Below, one piece after another: positions 1-8,810 of a DNA stretch of 64,000 nt. A program made the translations under genes and the position numbers. Origin of the DNA: Cellvibrio sp. 79 (GTDB lineage Bacteria > Pseudomonadota > Gammaproteobacteria > Pseudomonadales > Cellvibrionaceae); NCBI GenBank assembly GCA_003056245.1, contig MVDH01000006.1, positions 516,428-580,427 on the forward strand, written 5' to 3'. The number at the start of each line of letters is the position of its first letter. Positions within the stretch are counted from its first letter, which is position 1. The notes under the pieces are model-generated. The model was not told where the DNA came from and did no database searches. It was given only the letters and a program-made list of their open reading frames with translations.

Positions 1-244
1 TTGGCGATTTACGCATTACCAGTTGGGAAGTCCAGGTGGTAGTGGTCAAATAATAATTGCCTTCGAAATATTCCAACCAGGGATCTGCGCCATTGGGATA
101 AATCGGATTAGTAAATGTATTGGCATCTGCTTGCACTGCAGGGGTGGCAACATCTTTTGTCGATACACTATCTTTGTTGGACTCTTTTGTTGCACAACTT
201 AATAAGAAGATGGGCAATAAAAGGCTGGTTAATAATTTTTTCAT
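1..244 (-). CDS. GH43 family lipoprotein, N-terminal part (cut by window edge)
   Basis: This is the 5' part of a gene running off the left edge; only about 81 residues are visible. It starts at ATG 244 with MKKLLTSLLLPIFLLSC, a lipoprotein signal whose lipobox is LLSC, so the enzyme is probably anchored to a membrane. After a short linker the sequence reads NPIYPNGADPWLEYFEGNYY and then TTTTWTSQLVMRKSP. This is the first blade of a GH43 five-bladed propeller, with the catalytic-base Asp in GADP. It lies downstream of GH97 and a GH43-lectin gene on the same strand and probably ends that operon. The likely role is an alpha-L-arabinofuranosidase or related activity, but the substrate cannot be read from this fragment. 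Confidence 0.8.
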   Translation of the reverse strand, partial: MKKLLTSLLLPIFLLSCATKESNKDSVSTKDVATPAVQADANTFTNPIYPNGADPWLEYFEGNYYLTTTTWTSQLVMRKSP

Positions 245-282
245 TGTCTTTCTCTCACTGTTTACATCTATTTTTAGTATAT

Positions 283-2259
283 TTATTTCAACACCATCAC
301 AAAACCGGCGTTTGGTCGCAAGGTAATTGTGTGTGGTGTTTTGCTATTGATTTCCTGTTGCACAAAACTGCGTTCGGTTTCGCCACTGGTGATTACATAA
401 CCTGTTTTATCACCAGTGAAACTCAAATCGATTGATAAAGTTTTATTTTCTTTTTCTGCATTGATTCCCGCGATATACCAGGCATCACCCGCCTTGCGGG
501 CAATTACGGCAAATTTTCCGGGGTAGCCATCAATAAACTTTATATCGCCCCATTTGCGCGGCAATTCGCGCAAAAACTCTTTTACATAGCCGGGCACAGT
601 TGCCATGCCTTCAGGAATTTCAGCAAAGTGTTGAATACCGGAAATCATCAATACCGATTCCGCAAGCTCGAAGGAATTTTCGGTAACACGCTTAATATTA
701 GGAATATCGCCAAAGACCATTGGAGTGAAATCCATGGGGTCAAAAATATTGCGTGCGAATAAAGCAGTGGCAACATGTTGTGCCACCGGGTCCTGGTCTG
801 CCTGGGTAAAAGTAGTAAACTCGAATCCTTTGATGGATTCCATGGTCATTAAATTTGGGAAGGTACGCTGCCAACCGCGCGGCAAAGTCGCGCCATGAAA
901 ATTCACTAACAAATTATGTGCAGCAGCATCTTTCAGGATATCAATGTAATAAGCCATAAAGGATTGGCCGTCGCCGCCAAAGAAATCAATCTTCACACCT
1001 TTAACACCAATACTGTGCAAACGGGAAAATTCAGCCTCGCGTTGCTCGCGTGTTAGCAGCTGGCTTTTTGGGCTATAAGGTGAGGTATTCCAATTACCCG
1101 ATGAGTTATACCACACTAAAATGCCGATATTTTTCTGCGCGGCGTAATCAACCAACTCCTGTAACTTTTCATAACCAATTTTTTTATCCCAATCGGCATC
1201 GATAAGCGTGTAATCCCAATGCATATCGGCGGCATAATCGATAAATTTTTTCTGTACATCAAAGGTAGTGAAATCATCTTTTAATATCGCCCAACTCCAG
1301 GCGCTGTGGCCAGGTTTAATAAAATCTTTTTCCGTAGGAATTGCTGGCGTGGCCAAATCCGTTCCCAAGGTAGATTCCATCACCTGTGCTAATGAACCTA
1401 ACGCAATAATTCGCCAGGGTGAAATTAATACATCCCTGCCATACGCAAGCAGCGCGCCCTTTTCACCCGTTGAAGAAATAAATATTTCTGCATTTTGTGG
1501 TTTTGCCAATGTGTATTGGCCAGCTGCTGTGCCGGATTGCAAATGTGAACCGTGCCAGCTGCCGTCCATTGCGGTTTCAGAAATAACCACCCATTGTTCA
1601 TTGGTTTGTTTTTCACCGACCTTGAATAACGCCGGAAAAACCCAACCCTGTCCAAGGGTTGCAGCAGTGCCTACCGGGACTTCAATTTGATAGTGTTCTT
1701 CATAAGAAGGATTGGTATTGCTCCACCCTGTTTGTGCTACCGACATTGGCTGCAACCAGGCTTTTGTACTTGCAGCGAAATTAAAGGCTGTAATTTCTTT
1801 GGAAAATTGTTTTTCTGAAATAGTGGAATCAGTTATGGAATAACGAAAGGCAACGCCGTCATCAGACACACGAAATATCAGCGTTAACTTCTGTTGCTGT
1901 GCATTGGTAATCGAAAATGTTTGCTCGTTGGCTTTATAGGTAATATGGCTTTTTTTACCTACTTGCATTTGATAACTATCAGTCACTTGCGCGATGGGCG
2001 ATTGCGCATCAATTTTTATACCCTGAGTAAAATCTGCACCGGCTAATTGCAAACCTAATGCAGATTCAAGAATTACCGGTTTTCCGGCGCGATCAATACT
2101 ATAGGCAAGGGTATTTTGTTCCGTGACAAATACGTTCACGCTGATTTGTTTATCGGGACTGGTAAGCACTTCCGGTGTTTTTTTGCTGCAACCAATAAGC
2201 CCCGCTATTAACATCAACGCTAGCGCAACATTGACCAAAATCTTGCCAGTTATTTTCAT
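283..2259 (-). CDS. GH97 glycosidase, retaining type (alpha-galactosidase / beta-L-arabinopyranosidase-like)
   Basis: A lipoprotein (lipobox LIGC, Cys24) with the GH97 layout: N-terminal beta-sandwich (about 30-300), TIM barrel (about 315-560) and C-terminal beta-sheet domain. The barrel carries VKIDFFGGD with Asp425, and KGFEF with Glu480. Their 55-residue spacing equals that of the nucleophile D415 and acid/base E470 known for the retaining GH97 BT1871. The Glu that inverting SusB-type enzymes carry after the HH motif is absent; the sequence there is LVWYNSSGNW. This points to a retaining alpha-galactosidase or beta-L-arabinopyranosidase, and the latter activity would fit the arabinan context. 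The start at 2259 follows GAGAGGTAAAA. It lies 83 nt downstream of the GH43-lectin gene, with a hairpin in between. The exact substrate is inference. Confidence 0.85.
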   Translation of the reverse strand: MKITGKILVNVALALMLIAGLIGCSKKTPEVLTSPDKQISVNVFVTEQNTLAYSIDRAGKPVILESALGLQLAGADFTQGIKIDAQSPIAQVTDSYQMQVGKKSHITYKANEQTFSITNAQQQKLTLIFRVSDDGVAFRYSITDSTISEKQFSKEITAFNFAASTKAWLQPMSVAQTGWSNTNPSYEEHYQIEVPVGTAATLGQGWVFPALFKVGEKQTNEQWVVISETAMDGSWHGSHLQSGTAAGQYTLAKPQNAEIFISSTGEKGALLAYGRDVLISPWRIIALGSLAQVMESTLGTDLATPAIPTEKDFIKPGHSAWSWAILKDDFTTFDVQKKFIDYAADMHWDYTLIDADWDKKIGYEKLQELVDYAAQKNIGILVWYNSSGNWNTSPYSPKSQLLTREQREAEFSRLHSIGVKGVKIDFFGGDGQSFMAYYIDILKDAAAHNLLVNFHGATLPRGWQRTFPNLMTMESIKGFEFTTFTQADQDPVAQHVATALFARNIFDPMDFTPMVFGDIPNIKRVTENSFELAESVLMISGIQHFAEIPEGMATVPGYVKEFLRELPRKWGDIKFIDGYPGKFAVIARKAGDAWYIAGINAEKENKTLSIDLSFTGDKTGYVITSGETERSFVQQEINSKTPHTITLRPNAGFVMVLK

Positions 2260-2286
2260 TTTTACCTCTCGATTCTCTTACAACAA

Positions 2287-2327
2287 AAAAATTACAGCGC
2301 ATTCACCATTCACTGCGCTGTAATTTT
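2287..2327 (-). terminator. Intra-operon hairpin between GH43-lectin and GH97 genes
   Basis: Arms ATTACAGCGCA and TGCGCTGTAAT pair around a short loop and, read on the minus strand, are followed by a T-run. It looks like a rho-independent terminator or partial attenuator that would lower expression of the downstream GH97 relative to the GH43-lectin gene. Confidence 0.6.
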
Positions 2328-2342
2328 CCATAAACCTGAAAA

Positions 2343-3707
2343 TTATTTCAGGCGAGTTAAACTAAATTGCTGGTTGGTAGCACCGGTCGCCGTCCATTGA
2401 ATAATTTGTGCGTTATTCGCAGTACTTAAATTCAACACATCTAATGGCAAATTACTTAATTGCGATTTCACTGTGTAATAACCACTACTGCTGGTCAGGC
2501 TCCATTTCTGCCCTGCGCCACCCCAGTATGGCCATTGGGCAATATTCGCTCCGGCGGCGGTGGAATTGTTGTACACATCCAGGCTTTGCAAACTGTTTGC
2601 ATTAATCAAACTGTAGTAACCGGTACCCTGATTAATTACATACCACTGCTGGCTCTTTGAACTGCCGTAGGTGTATTGCACAACGTTCGCACCGTTAGTT
2701 GTCGATGAGCCGGACACCATTAAATCCTTGCTGCTATGACGTGCAGTAATGCGATACAAACCATCACTTACACCACCGCAACTCGCCACTGAAAAACTGC
2801 GCGTTAAGGTTGGCCAGCCGTTGCTGTACGTCATTTTTAAAAGGTCGAGTTTGGCCGCACCGTTATCATTCAAATCATAATAATGGGTGGACACATAATT
2901 ACAGCCATCTTGCTTTAATAAACCAATGTGACCGGGGCCTTTATATTTGCCATCAACATTCGGCAATAGTGTGCGCACATCGGTGTAAGGGCCGTAAACA
3001 GAGGTTGAACGCGCAACCTGCACGTAATAAGTGCTGCTTGCACCATTGCAACAAGCGCCGCGATTAATAAACAAATAATAATAATCGCCGTTGCGCGTGA
3101 TGTAAGGTGCTTCAATATCGGCGTGATTGCCGCCGTAAATTTTCGTTACGCTGCCGTTTAATTTTCCGGTGGATTGGTTAATTTCCGCGAGGCCAATGCC
3201 ACCAAAGAATGAGCCATAGCTCATGTACACTTTGCCGTCGTGATCGCGATAAAGTGCTGGGTCAATCGCATTGATTTCTGCACTGCCACCGTAAGATTCC
3301 ACCACAATTCCCAAATCCTGCCAGCTCGGTGACGTGAGCGACGCCGAGCGCGCAACACCGATCGCCGAATTGGAAGAACCGAAAGTCGATACCGAGTAAT
3401 AGAGGTAGAAATAACCATTCATATGAATGATGTCCGGTGCCCAGAAAGAGCCACCGAAACTCGGGATCTTGTTGTAAATCCACGACGGATAAGTGCTGAA
3501 CACCGGGCTTGGTCCACCAGTCCAGGTAGTCAGGTTAGTGGAAGTCGAATACCAGATTCCGGTTCCCGTGGTGAAATGGAAATAGGTACTGCCATCTTTA
3601 GTAATAGTGCCCGGGTCATGGGAGTTGATAAGGCCGGATAAAGTAATGGCCGATGCGGTAAAGCTGCAGACTAATAGACCGATACCGGCCAGTAGACGCT
3701 TGTACAT
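2343..3707 (-). CDS. Secreted GH43 endo-alpha-1,5-L-arabinanase with C-terminal ricin-type lectin domain
   Basis: A 454-residue protein. An N-terminal signal peptide (about 1-20) is followed by a GH43 propeller with the three family acids: D31 in SHDPG, D149 in NAIDPA and E199 in DIEAP. The SFWAPDII, YLYYSVS and GPGHIG motifs are typical of endo-arabinanases. Residues from about 318 form a beta-trefoil carbohydrate-binding domain (ricin/CBM13 type) with repeated QW motifs. ATG 3707 is preferred because AGGTGA lies about 6 nt upstream; a GTG nine bases earlier overlaps this ribosome site. It is the first gene of a likely operon with GH97 and another GH43, and has an arabinose-type operator upstream. 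It would cut arabinan outside the cell or in the periplasm. Confidence in the family is high, in the exact mode moderate. Confidence 0.88.
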   Translation of the reverse strand: MYKRLLAGIGLLVCSFTASAITLSGLINSHDPGTITKDGSTYFHFTTGTGIWYSTSTNLTTWTGGPSPVFSTYPSWIYNKIPSFGGSFWAPDIIHMNGYFYLYYSVSTFGSSNSAIGVARSASLTSPSWQDLGIVVESYGGSAEINAIDPALYRDHDGKVYMSYGSFFGGIGLAEINQSTGKLNGSVTKIYGGNHADIEAPYITRNGDYYYLFINRGACCNGASSTYYVQVARSTSVYGPYTDVRTLLPNVDGKYKGPGHIGLLKQDGCNYVSTHYYDLNDNGAAKLDLLKMTYSNGWPTLTRSFSVASCGGVSDGLYRITARHSSKDLMVSGSSTTNGANVVQYTYGSSKSQQWYVINQGTGYYSLINANSLQSLDVYNNSTAAGANIAQWPYWGGAGQKWSLTSSSGYYTVKSQLSNLPLDVLNLSTANNAQIIQWTATGATNQQFSLTRLK

Positions 3708-3762
3708 AGTTATCACCTGTTCGTTATTGTTAGCAGGGTTGTAGATACTCTCAATCTCGCTT

Positions 3763-3787
3763 TTGTCTTAATATTATAAGACAAATT
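3763..3787. promoter_or_regulatory. Arabinose-type operator (motif A) upstream of GH43-lectin
   Basis: The 18-mer AATATTATAAGACAAATT (3770-3787) matches the shared motif A. It overlaps a wider palindrome with arms TTGTCTTA and TAAGACAA (3763-3784). It lies about 60 nt upstream of the GH43-lectin start. Confidence 0.55.
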
Positions 3788-3951
3788 GAGTTTACCCCTA
3801 AAGCCAACAAACTGCCAAGGTGAATCAGGCGTCTTTACATTCTTAAATATCCGTCGTGGTAAACCATAACGATCAGCTTGATTTTTAAGCTGGAAAAAAC
3901 TTACGATACCAATAAATACCAAAATCAAATATTTATTGGGATCGCATTCTA

Positions 3952-4191
3952 ATGGCCAAAAATACGAGTATTACCTTGGGAAAGCACTTTGATAGCTTTA
4001 TAAGTTCGCAATTGGAGTCGGGCCGCTATGGGTCGGCCAGTGAAGTAGTCAGAGCCGGTTTGCGTTTATTGGAGGATTCAGAAAGCAAGCTCCAAGCCTT
4101 ACGCCACATGCTGGCCCAAGGTGAAGAAAGTGGTATTGCCGAATATGACTACAATGATTTTCTTAACGAATTGGATGAGCCACAAAAATAA
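3952..4191 (+). CDS. parD: ParD-like antitoxin (ribbon-helix-helix)
   Basis: A 79-residue protein. Its N-terminus (NTSITLGKHFDSFISSQLES) and the following GRYGSASEVVRAGLRLLE are the classic ParD/CopG ribbon-helix-helix DNA-binding fold, followed by a flexible acidic tail that would wrap the toxin. The stop codon directly abuts the start of the ParE-like gene, so the two form one operon. By analogy with known parDE systems, the antitoxin dimer would bind its own promoter and neutralise the toxin. The pair sits between arabinan-degradation operons, with no evident link to sugar metabolism. No strong ribosome-binding site is visible before the ATG. Confidence 0.85.
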   Translation: MAKNTSITLGKHFDSFISSQLESGRYGSASEVVRAGLRLLEDSESKLQALRHMLAQGEESGIAEYDYNDFLNELDEPQK

Positions 4192-4491
4192 ATGGAATTA
4201 TTTCAACTCAGTAAGGCAGCGAAAGATGACTTGCGTATGATCGCGCAATTCACCGAAAAGCGCTGGGGTAAAATACAGCGAAACTTATATATTAAACAGT
4301 TTGATGAGATCTTCAGGTTGTTGGGTGACAATATTGAAGCAGGTGTTTCCTGCAATTATATCCGCAAAGACTATCGAAAATTTCCACACAACAGTCATGT
4401 TATCTATTACAAGGAAGGAGTTGCGAGCCACATTTTGGTAGTAAGGATTTTGCATAAAAGTATGGATGTTAATTCGCACACCAATTTGTAA
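4192..4491 (+). CDS. parE: ParE-like toxin (RelE/ParE superfamily)
   Basis: A 99-residue protein of usual ParE length. It begins with FQLSKAAKDDLRMIAQFTEKRW, followed by conserved alternating basic and hydrophobic segments: IRKDYRKFPHNSHVIYY, then ILVVRILHKSMD. This is the ParE/RelE-like fold. Plasmid RK2 ParE inhibits DNA gyrase, and the same target is possible here but not shown. The start codon immediately follows the antitoxin stop, which implies translational coupling. No frameshift or truncation is seen, so the module looks intact. Confidence 0.85.
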   Translation: MELFQLSKAAKDDLRMIAQFTEKRWGKIQRNLYIKQFDEIFRLLGDNIEAGVSCNYIRKDYRKFPHNSHVIYYKEGVASHILVVRILHKSMDVNSHTNL

Positions 4492-4607
4492 TTTTTGCAT
4501 TGCAGCATACCTCCTTTCGAATTTTTCGCCGCAAAGAACTTTATTTAAAAAATCGTTGTCAGAGATTCAGTGTCATCAATTTTTAGCAATGCTGAAAGGA
4601 GAAAAAC

Positions 4608-4799
4608 ATGGATCTCATTGTTAACCTGATTATTTACCTTGTGGTATTCGGACTTATCTGGTGGTTGGTTTCGTTGTTGCCGCTGCCAGCGCCTGTCGCA
4701 CAAATTGTACGGGTTTTATTTATCATCTTGCTGATTGTTATTGTTCTCGCAGCATTTGGAATACTTCCCGCCAGCTTCTTGCCGCGACTTACGCTATAG
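4608..4799 (+). CDS. Small two-helix membrane protein (Thivi_2564-like)
   Basis: A 63-residue, very hydrophobic protein with two predicted transmembrane helices (about 4-24 and 33-53) joined by the proline-rich loop LLPLPAPVAQ. The ribosome site AAAGGAG is well placed before ATG 4608. It resembles the short Thivi_2564-type membrane proteins found in many proteobacteria, whose function is unknown. It is monocistronic and followed by a strong terminator. No link to the arabinan genes can be seen. Confidence 0.7.
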   Translation: MDLIVNLIIYLVVFGLIWWLVSLLPLPAPVAQIVRVLFIILLIVIVLAAFGILPASFLPRLTL

Positions 4800-4829
4800 C
4801 CAGCTCTAGCTATAGCGATGTGACTGAGC

Positions 4830-4870
4830 AAAAAAGCCCCGGCTTTCTACTGGAAGTTGGGGCTTTTTAT
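4830..4870. terminator. Bidirectional rho-independent terminator
   Basis: AAAAAGCCCC and GGGGCTTTTT form a stem, with A-runs on one side and T-runs on the other. It serves the small membrane-protein gene on the plus strand and the aldose epimerase gene on the minus strand. Confidence 0.85.
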
Positions 4871-4881
4871 TGTTCGGAATA

Positions 4882-5940
4882 TTATTTAACGGAGAACTTA
4901 AATATTGTGCGAGTTTTATATTCTTCACCCGGGTGCAACACAATCGATGGAAATTGGGGCTGGTTAATTGAATCGGGCGCATGCTGCGGTTCCAGGCAAA
5001 AACCGGTGCGGCGTTTATAAGTAATACCTTTGCCAGTCAGCGATCCATCCAGGAAATTACCGGAATAAAATTGCACACCCGGCTCTTCAGTAAATACTTC
5101 CAGCACACGGCCAGAAGCTGGTTCTTCCGCTGTTGCGGCAAGAGTCAACGCTTTGTAGCTCGCTTGGTTAATTAAAAAATTGTGATCGTAACCCAACCCG
5201 TTTTTAATTTGCTCATGGCTTGCATTAATATGCTCGCCAATTAATTTCGGCTCACGAAAATCAAAGGGCGTTCCCGCCACTGGCATAGGTGCCCCCACTG
5301 GAATTTGTACTTCATTCACCGCGTTGATGTGATCGGCAAAAATTTGCAATTTGTGATTAAGGATATTGCCGCTGCCCGCAAGATTTAAATAAGTGTGCTG
5401 GGTTAAATTCACCGGCGTTGCTTTATCGGTAGTCGCGAAGTAATCGACCACAATTTCATCGTCATGGGTGAATTGATAAGTGACAGTCACCTGCAAATTT
5501 CCAGGGAAACCCTGATCGCCATCCTCACTCAATAATTTCAATACCAGACCCGGACCTTTGGCATTTTCGAATGTTTCTGCAGTCCAGACTTTTTTATCAA
5601 ACCCTTGCACACCACCGTGCAAACTATTGGGGCCATTATTAGCCGCGAGATTATAAGTCACACCATCCAGCGTAAATTTTGCATCGGCAATACGATTGCC
5701 AACACGGCCGATCAATGCACCAAAAAACGGTGATTTTTCCAGATAGGGTTCAAGTGTTTCAAACCCCAATACCACATCGCCTAACGCGCCGTTTTTATCG
5801 CGCACATGCAGCTCGGTGATAATGCCACCAAAGTTAATAATTTTGGCAATGCTGCCGCGCTGGTTGGTCAGGGTAAATTCGGTCACTGTTTCGCCCGTAG
5901 GCGTGGTGCCGAATATTCGTTGCGTAATTGCCGTGGTCAT
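4882..5940 (-). CDS. galM: Aldose 1-epimerase (mutarotase)
   Basis: A cytoplasmic protein of 352 residues that interconverts alpha and beta anomers of aldoses. Hallmarks are the NRIADAKFTLDG and NNGPNSLHGG segments (substrate-binding loop), LTQHTYLNLAGSG with the catalytic His, GLGYDHNFL, and FCLEPQHAPDS with the catalytic Glu near the C-terminus. ATG 5940 is chosen because GAGAGAAGT lies just upstream; a TTG five codons earlier has no such site. It is 77 nt downstream of the secreted GH43 gene on the same strand and is probably co-transcribed. It would speed anomer conversion of arabinose released by the hydrolases before the isomerase step. Confidence 0.9.
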   Translation of the reverse strand: MTTAITQRIFGTTPTGETVTEFTLTNQRGSIAKIINFGGIITELHVRDKNGALGDVVLGFETLEPYLEKSPFFGALIGRVGNRIADAKFTLDGVTYNLAANNGPNSLHGGVQGFDKKVWTAETFENAKGPGLVLKLLSEDGDQGFPGNLQVTVTYQFTHDDEIVVDYFATTDKATPVNLTQHTYLNLAGSGNILNHKLQIFADHINAVNEVQIPVGAPMPVAGTPFDFREPKLIGEHINASHEQIKNGLGYDHNFLINQASYKALTLAATAEEPASGRVLEVFTEEPGVQFYSGNFLDGSLTGKGITYKRRTGFCLEPQHAPDSINQPQFPSIVLHPGEEYKTRTIFKFSVK

Positions 5941-6017
5941 TAATACTTCTCTCAATTATTTAACTAGTGTTGCTTTTAATAAATAGGCGTTCACAAGTTG
6001 TAATGATTTTTTAAAAT

Positions 6018-7064
6018 TTAATCCGGTTTATCTTGCCCGAAATCCGGGAAGCCATCGCTAGTCCACTCCAGGCGACGAATATAAGTGTGGCGGTTGGGAT
6101 CAGTCAGTGGAGTGCCCTGCAATTCTTTATAGTCGCGCGCATGATATACCATAATGTCACTTTGACCATCATCAGCCTGCGTAAAGCTATTATGGCCCGG
6201 GCCGTAGCGTTTGAGCGCCTCATTGGTGCTAAACACCGATTGTGGCAGCTTATGCCAGGACGCTGGATTTAGCAGGTCCGCATCGGCATCCGCCCAAAGC
6301 AAACCCATGGCGTAGCGATGGTCAGTGGCGCTAGCAGAATAGGTAATAAAAATTTTGTTGTTACGGATAATCACCGCCGCACCTTCATTCACTTTATAAC
6401 CCTGGATTTCCCATTCCAGCTCTGGGCGGGAGATTTCCACTTCAACAGCACCAACCTGCGTTGGAGAATTTAATTTCGCGAGATACAACGCGGAATTCAA
6501 TTTCTCCTCCGGATCTTTTTGCGCCCATACCAGATAGCGCTGGCCTTTGTGTTCAAAACTGGTGGCATCAAGCGCAAAGGAATCACGCGCCGTCTTTACC
6601 CGGCCCAATTCTTCCCATTCACCTTGTGAAGGGTCTGCATTGCGATTGGCGAGTACATACATACGGATTAACCAGGGTTTTTCCGTATCCCCAGCAGCAA
6701 AATAGATGTACCAGGTATTATCAAAATAATGCAGTTCCGGCGCCCAGATATTTGCGCCCATCGCACCGCTATCATGTTTGCGCCAGATTATTTTTGCTTC
6801 AGCATTACCAAGCTCCCGTAATGAGTTTGCACTGCGCAATTCAATGCGATCAAACTCCGGGGTCGTAGCAATAAAATAATAATGCCCCGCAGAAGTGCGA
6901 TAAATAAAAGGGTCAGCGCGCTGCGGAATTAGTGCGCGGGGAACAGCCACAGAAAGTGCTGTTGAGGATTCTGCACCGGAATGTTCCGATTGCGTTGCCT
7001 GTTTTTCTCCGCAGGCTGCAAGTATCCCACCCAACACCACCAGCAAAAATAACCCATACTTCAT
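6018..7064 (-). CDS. GH43 lipoprotein, exo-alpha-L-arabinofuranosidase-like (subfamily 26-like)
   Basis: A 348-residue lipoprotein (lipobox LAAC, Cys18). After a short linker the GH43 propeller starts at PQRADPFIYR with the base Asp51. FALDATSF carries the middle Asp, and YKVNEGAAVI the acid Glu. The FDRIELRSANS segment and the RYGPGHNSF and YHARDY motifs match the exo-1,5-alpha-L-arabinofuranosidase type of GH43 (Araf43A-like, subfamily 26). ATG 7064 follows GAGAGGTAAG. A close paralogue without a signal peptide is at 24100-25068. It is divergent from the Arb43A gene with one arabinose-type operator between them, and followed by galM. It probably removes arabinose from oligosaccharides at the membrane. 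Confidence 0.86.
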   Translation of the reverse strand: MKYGLFLLVVLGGILAACGEKQATQSEHSGAESSTALSVAVPRALIPQRADPFIYRTSAGHYYFIATTPEFDRIELRSANSLRELGNAEAKIIWRKHDSGAMGANIWAPELHYFDNTWYIYFAAGDTEKPWLIRMYVLANRNADPSQGEWEELGRVKTARDSFALDATSFEHKGQRYLVWAQKDPEEKLNSALYLAKLNSPTQVGAVEVEISRPELEWEIQGYKVNEGAAVIIRNNKIFITYSASATDHRYAMGLLWADADADLLNPASWHKLPQSVFSTNEALKRYGPGHNSFTQADDGQSDIMVYHARDYKELQGTPLTDPNRHTYIRRLEWTSDGFPDFGQDKPD

Positions 7065-7185
7065 AAACTTACCTCTCGGTTCCGGCTCAGGCATGACCAT
7101 TATTTGTATGAACGAGCTGCAGCGAAAATCGACAGCCACACTGATGGCCTGCTTAACAGGAGTTAACTGTTATTATTTAAAGTTT

Positions 7186-7203
7186 AATATTATATTACAT
7201 ATT
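7186..7203. promoter_or_regulatory. Arabinose-type operator (motif A) in divergent promoter
   Basis: AATATTATATTACATATT matches motif A. It lies between the divergent GH43 lipoprotein (start 7064) and Arb43A-like (start 7231) genes and could control both. Confidence 0.55.
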
Positions 7204-7230
7204 CTAAGAATTAGACCAAGAGAGAAGAAA

Positions 7231-8274
7231 ATGCTTATCAACCTTACTAATACAGCCCTCGGCAAAACCCTCAAATTGCTTGGCGGCCTCCTTCTGGTGT
7301 GCGCCTCCAGTTTGGGTAACGCCAAAGAAGTCGATGTTCATGATCCGGTTATGACGCGTGAAGGCGATACCTGGTACCTGTTTAGCACTGGCCCTGGCAT
7401 CACTATTTACAGCTCCAAAGATCGCGTGAACTGGAAGTTGTCAGACCGGGCCTTTGCCACAGAGCCAACCTGGGCCAAAAATGTAGCGCCCGGTTTTAAC
7501 GGCCATCTATGGGCGCCGGATATCATCCATCACAACAATCAGTTTTATTTGTATTACTCGGTGTCTGCATTCGGCAAAAATACGTCTGCAATTGGCGTCA
7601 CCGTCAATAAAACCCTCGATCCGAAATCGCCTGATTATCGCTGGGAAGACAAAGGTATTGTGTTGCAGTCAGTACCCAATCGCGATGCATGGAATGCGAT
7701 TGATCCCGCCGTCATTGTCGATGAACAAGGCCAGGGTTGGATGAGCTTCGGGTCGTTCTGGAGCGGCCTGAAAATTTTCAAATTAAATAATGATTGGACG
7801 CGCCCGGCAGAACCGCAGGAATGGCACAGCATTGCGCAGCGCGATCAGGTTTCCTCCAATATCAGCAGCAATGCGGGACCAGGCGAAATTGAAGCGCCAT
7901 TTATTTTAAAAAAAGGGAATTACTATTATCTGTTTGCGTCGTGGGGATTGTGCTGCAAAGGCGCAAATTCTACTTATCATCTGGTCGTTGGTCGCTCCAA
8001 AAATGTTACCGGTCCTTATGTTGATCGCGCAGGAAAAGATATGAATGATGGCGGCGGCAGCTTGTTGATTAAAGGCAATAAAAACTGGGTTGGCCTTGGT
8101 CACAACAGCGCTTACACATGGGACGATAAAGATTATTTAGTGTTGCATGCCTATGAAAGCGCCGATAACTATTTACAGAAATTAAAAATATTAACTATCC
8201 ATTGGGATAAAGAAGGTTGGCCTTTAGTGGATGAAAAAGAATTGGATTCCTACCGCAGCAACCGGACAAAATAG
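7231..8274 (+). CDS. arb43A: Secreted arabinan endo-1,5-alpha-L-arabinosidase (Arb43A orthologue)
   Basis: Taking ATG 7231 (after AGAGAAGAAA) gives 347 residues with a signal peptide ending near residue 31. The catalytic acids of GH43 fall at D38 (VHDPV), D158 (NAIDPA) and E221 (EIEAPF). These are exactly the positions described for the Cellvibrio japonicus (formerly Pseudomonas cellulosa) Arb43A arabinanase, which has the same length. GHLWAPDIIHHNNQFYLYYS and GLGHNSAYTW are family motifs. The enzyme would cut alpha-1,5-L-arabinan backbones; the known orthologue acts processively and releases arabinotriose. It is transcribed from a divergent promoter with a motif-A operator and is followed by a 16-bp inverted repeat. 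This is among the most secure calls in the window. Confidence 0.95.
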   Translation: MLINLTNTALGKTLKLLGGLLLVCASSLGNAKEVDVHDPVMTREGDTWYLFSTGPGITIYSSKDRVNWKLSDRAFATEPTWAKNVAPGFNGHLWAPDIIHHNNQFYLYYSVSAFGKNTSAIGVTVNKTLDPKSPDYRWEDKGIVLQSVPNRDAWNAIDPAVIVDEQGQGWMSFGSFWSGLKIFKLNNDWTRPAEPQEWHSIAQRDQVSSNISSNAGPGEIEAPFILKKGNYYYLFASWGLCCKGANSTYHLVVGRSKNVTGPYVDRAGKDMNDGGGSLLIKGNKNWVGLGHNSAYTWDDKDYLVLHAYESADNYLQKLKILTIHWDKEGWPLVDEKELDSYRSNRTK

Positions 8275-8308
8275 TAAACGGAAAATAAAATAACTCATCG
8301 CGATTTAA

Positions 8309-8356
8309 CGCATAACTGCTAATAACTTTTTAATCATAGCTATTAGCAGTTATGCG
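8309..8356 (+). terminator. Inverted repeat after the arabinanase gene
   Basis: Perfect 16-bp arms CGCATAACTGCTAATA and TATTAGCAGTTATGCG are separated by 16 nt and followed by a short T-rich stretch. It probably acts as terminator for the arabinanase gene, though the loop is larger than usual. Confidence 0.55.
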
Positions 8357-8471
8357 CATTTTATCTTTGTTTAACAACATCAAAAGGTCTAGGCTTATCC
8401 AATACTCAATGCTTCTTGCGTAATGCCCAAAGGGCCAATACGGCATGGAAGGTTTTTTACTGGAGGTAGCT

Positions 8472-8732
8472 ATGTCTCGTGAAGAAATCCTGCGGCAACA
8501 ATTAAAAGCCGAACAAGCTGAAACTGCGCGCGAACTAGCCGAGTTATTGCGCTTGGGCCAGGAAATGGGACGGCGTTTATGCAACGAAACTCACGGCGAT
8601 ATGTACGATGAAGTGCGTTTGTTAATTTCGCTGCTTCACCAAACTCGCGCGCAGGCAGATTTGATTGATGCCAAATTAAATTCTGCCGACCCTGTTGCTG
8701 ATTTGATGGCGAGACGCCAGCAGAACAATTAA
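8472..8732 (+). CDS. Small coiled-coil protein of unknown function
   Basis: An 86-residue hydrophilic protein. It starts at ATG 8472 directly after a strong GGAGGT ribosome site, which decides against an upstream ATG in the same frame at 8445. Residues 1-35 (SREEILRQQLKAEQAETARE and on) form a charged helix, probably coiled coil. The rest is also helical, with the segment HGDMYDEVRLLISLLHQ. No signal peptide, membrane segment or Cys pair is seen. It is followed by a clear terminator and looks monocistronic. I do not recognise the family and no function is assigned. Confidence 0.6.
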   Translation: MSREEILRQQLKAEQAETARELAELLRLGQEMGRRLCNETHGDMYDEVRLLISLLHQTRAQADLIDAKLNSADPVADLMARRQQNN

Positions 8733-8740
8733 CCATTCAA

Positions 8741-8771
8741 TAAAGAATCCGGCATTGCCGGATTCTTTATT
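8741..8771. terminator. Terminator between small protein and GH127 genes
   Basis: AAAGAATCCGGC and GCCGGATTCTTT form a near-perfect hairpin with A/T runs at both ends. It can serve the small plus-strand gene and the converging GH127 gene. Confidence 0.8.
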
Positions 8772-8810
8772 TAGCTATCGATAAATGTAGCGTCAGTGCT
8801 CATGTAATCA

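Noticed and set aside
3952..4491. parDE pair considered as part of a mobile element
   Set aside because: No transposase, integrase, attachment site or flanking direct repeats could be found around it.
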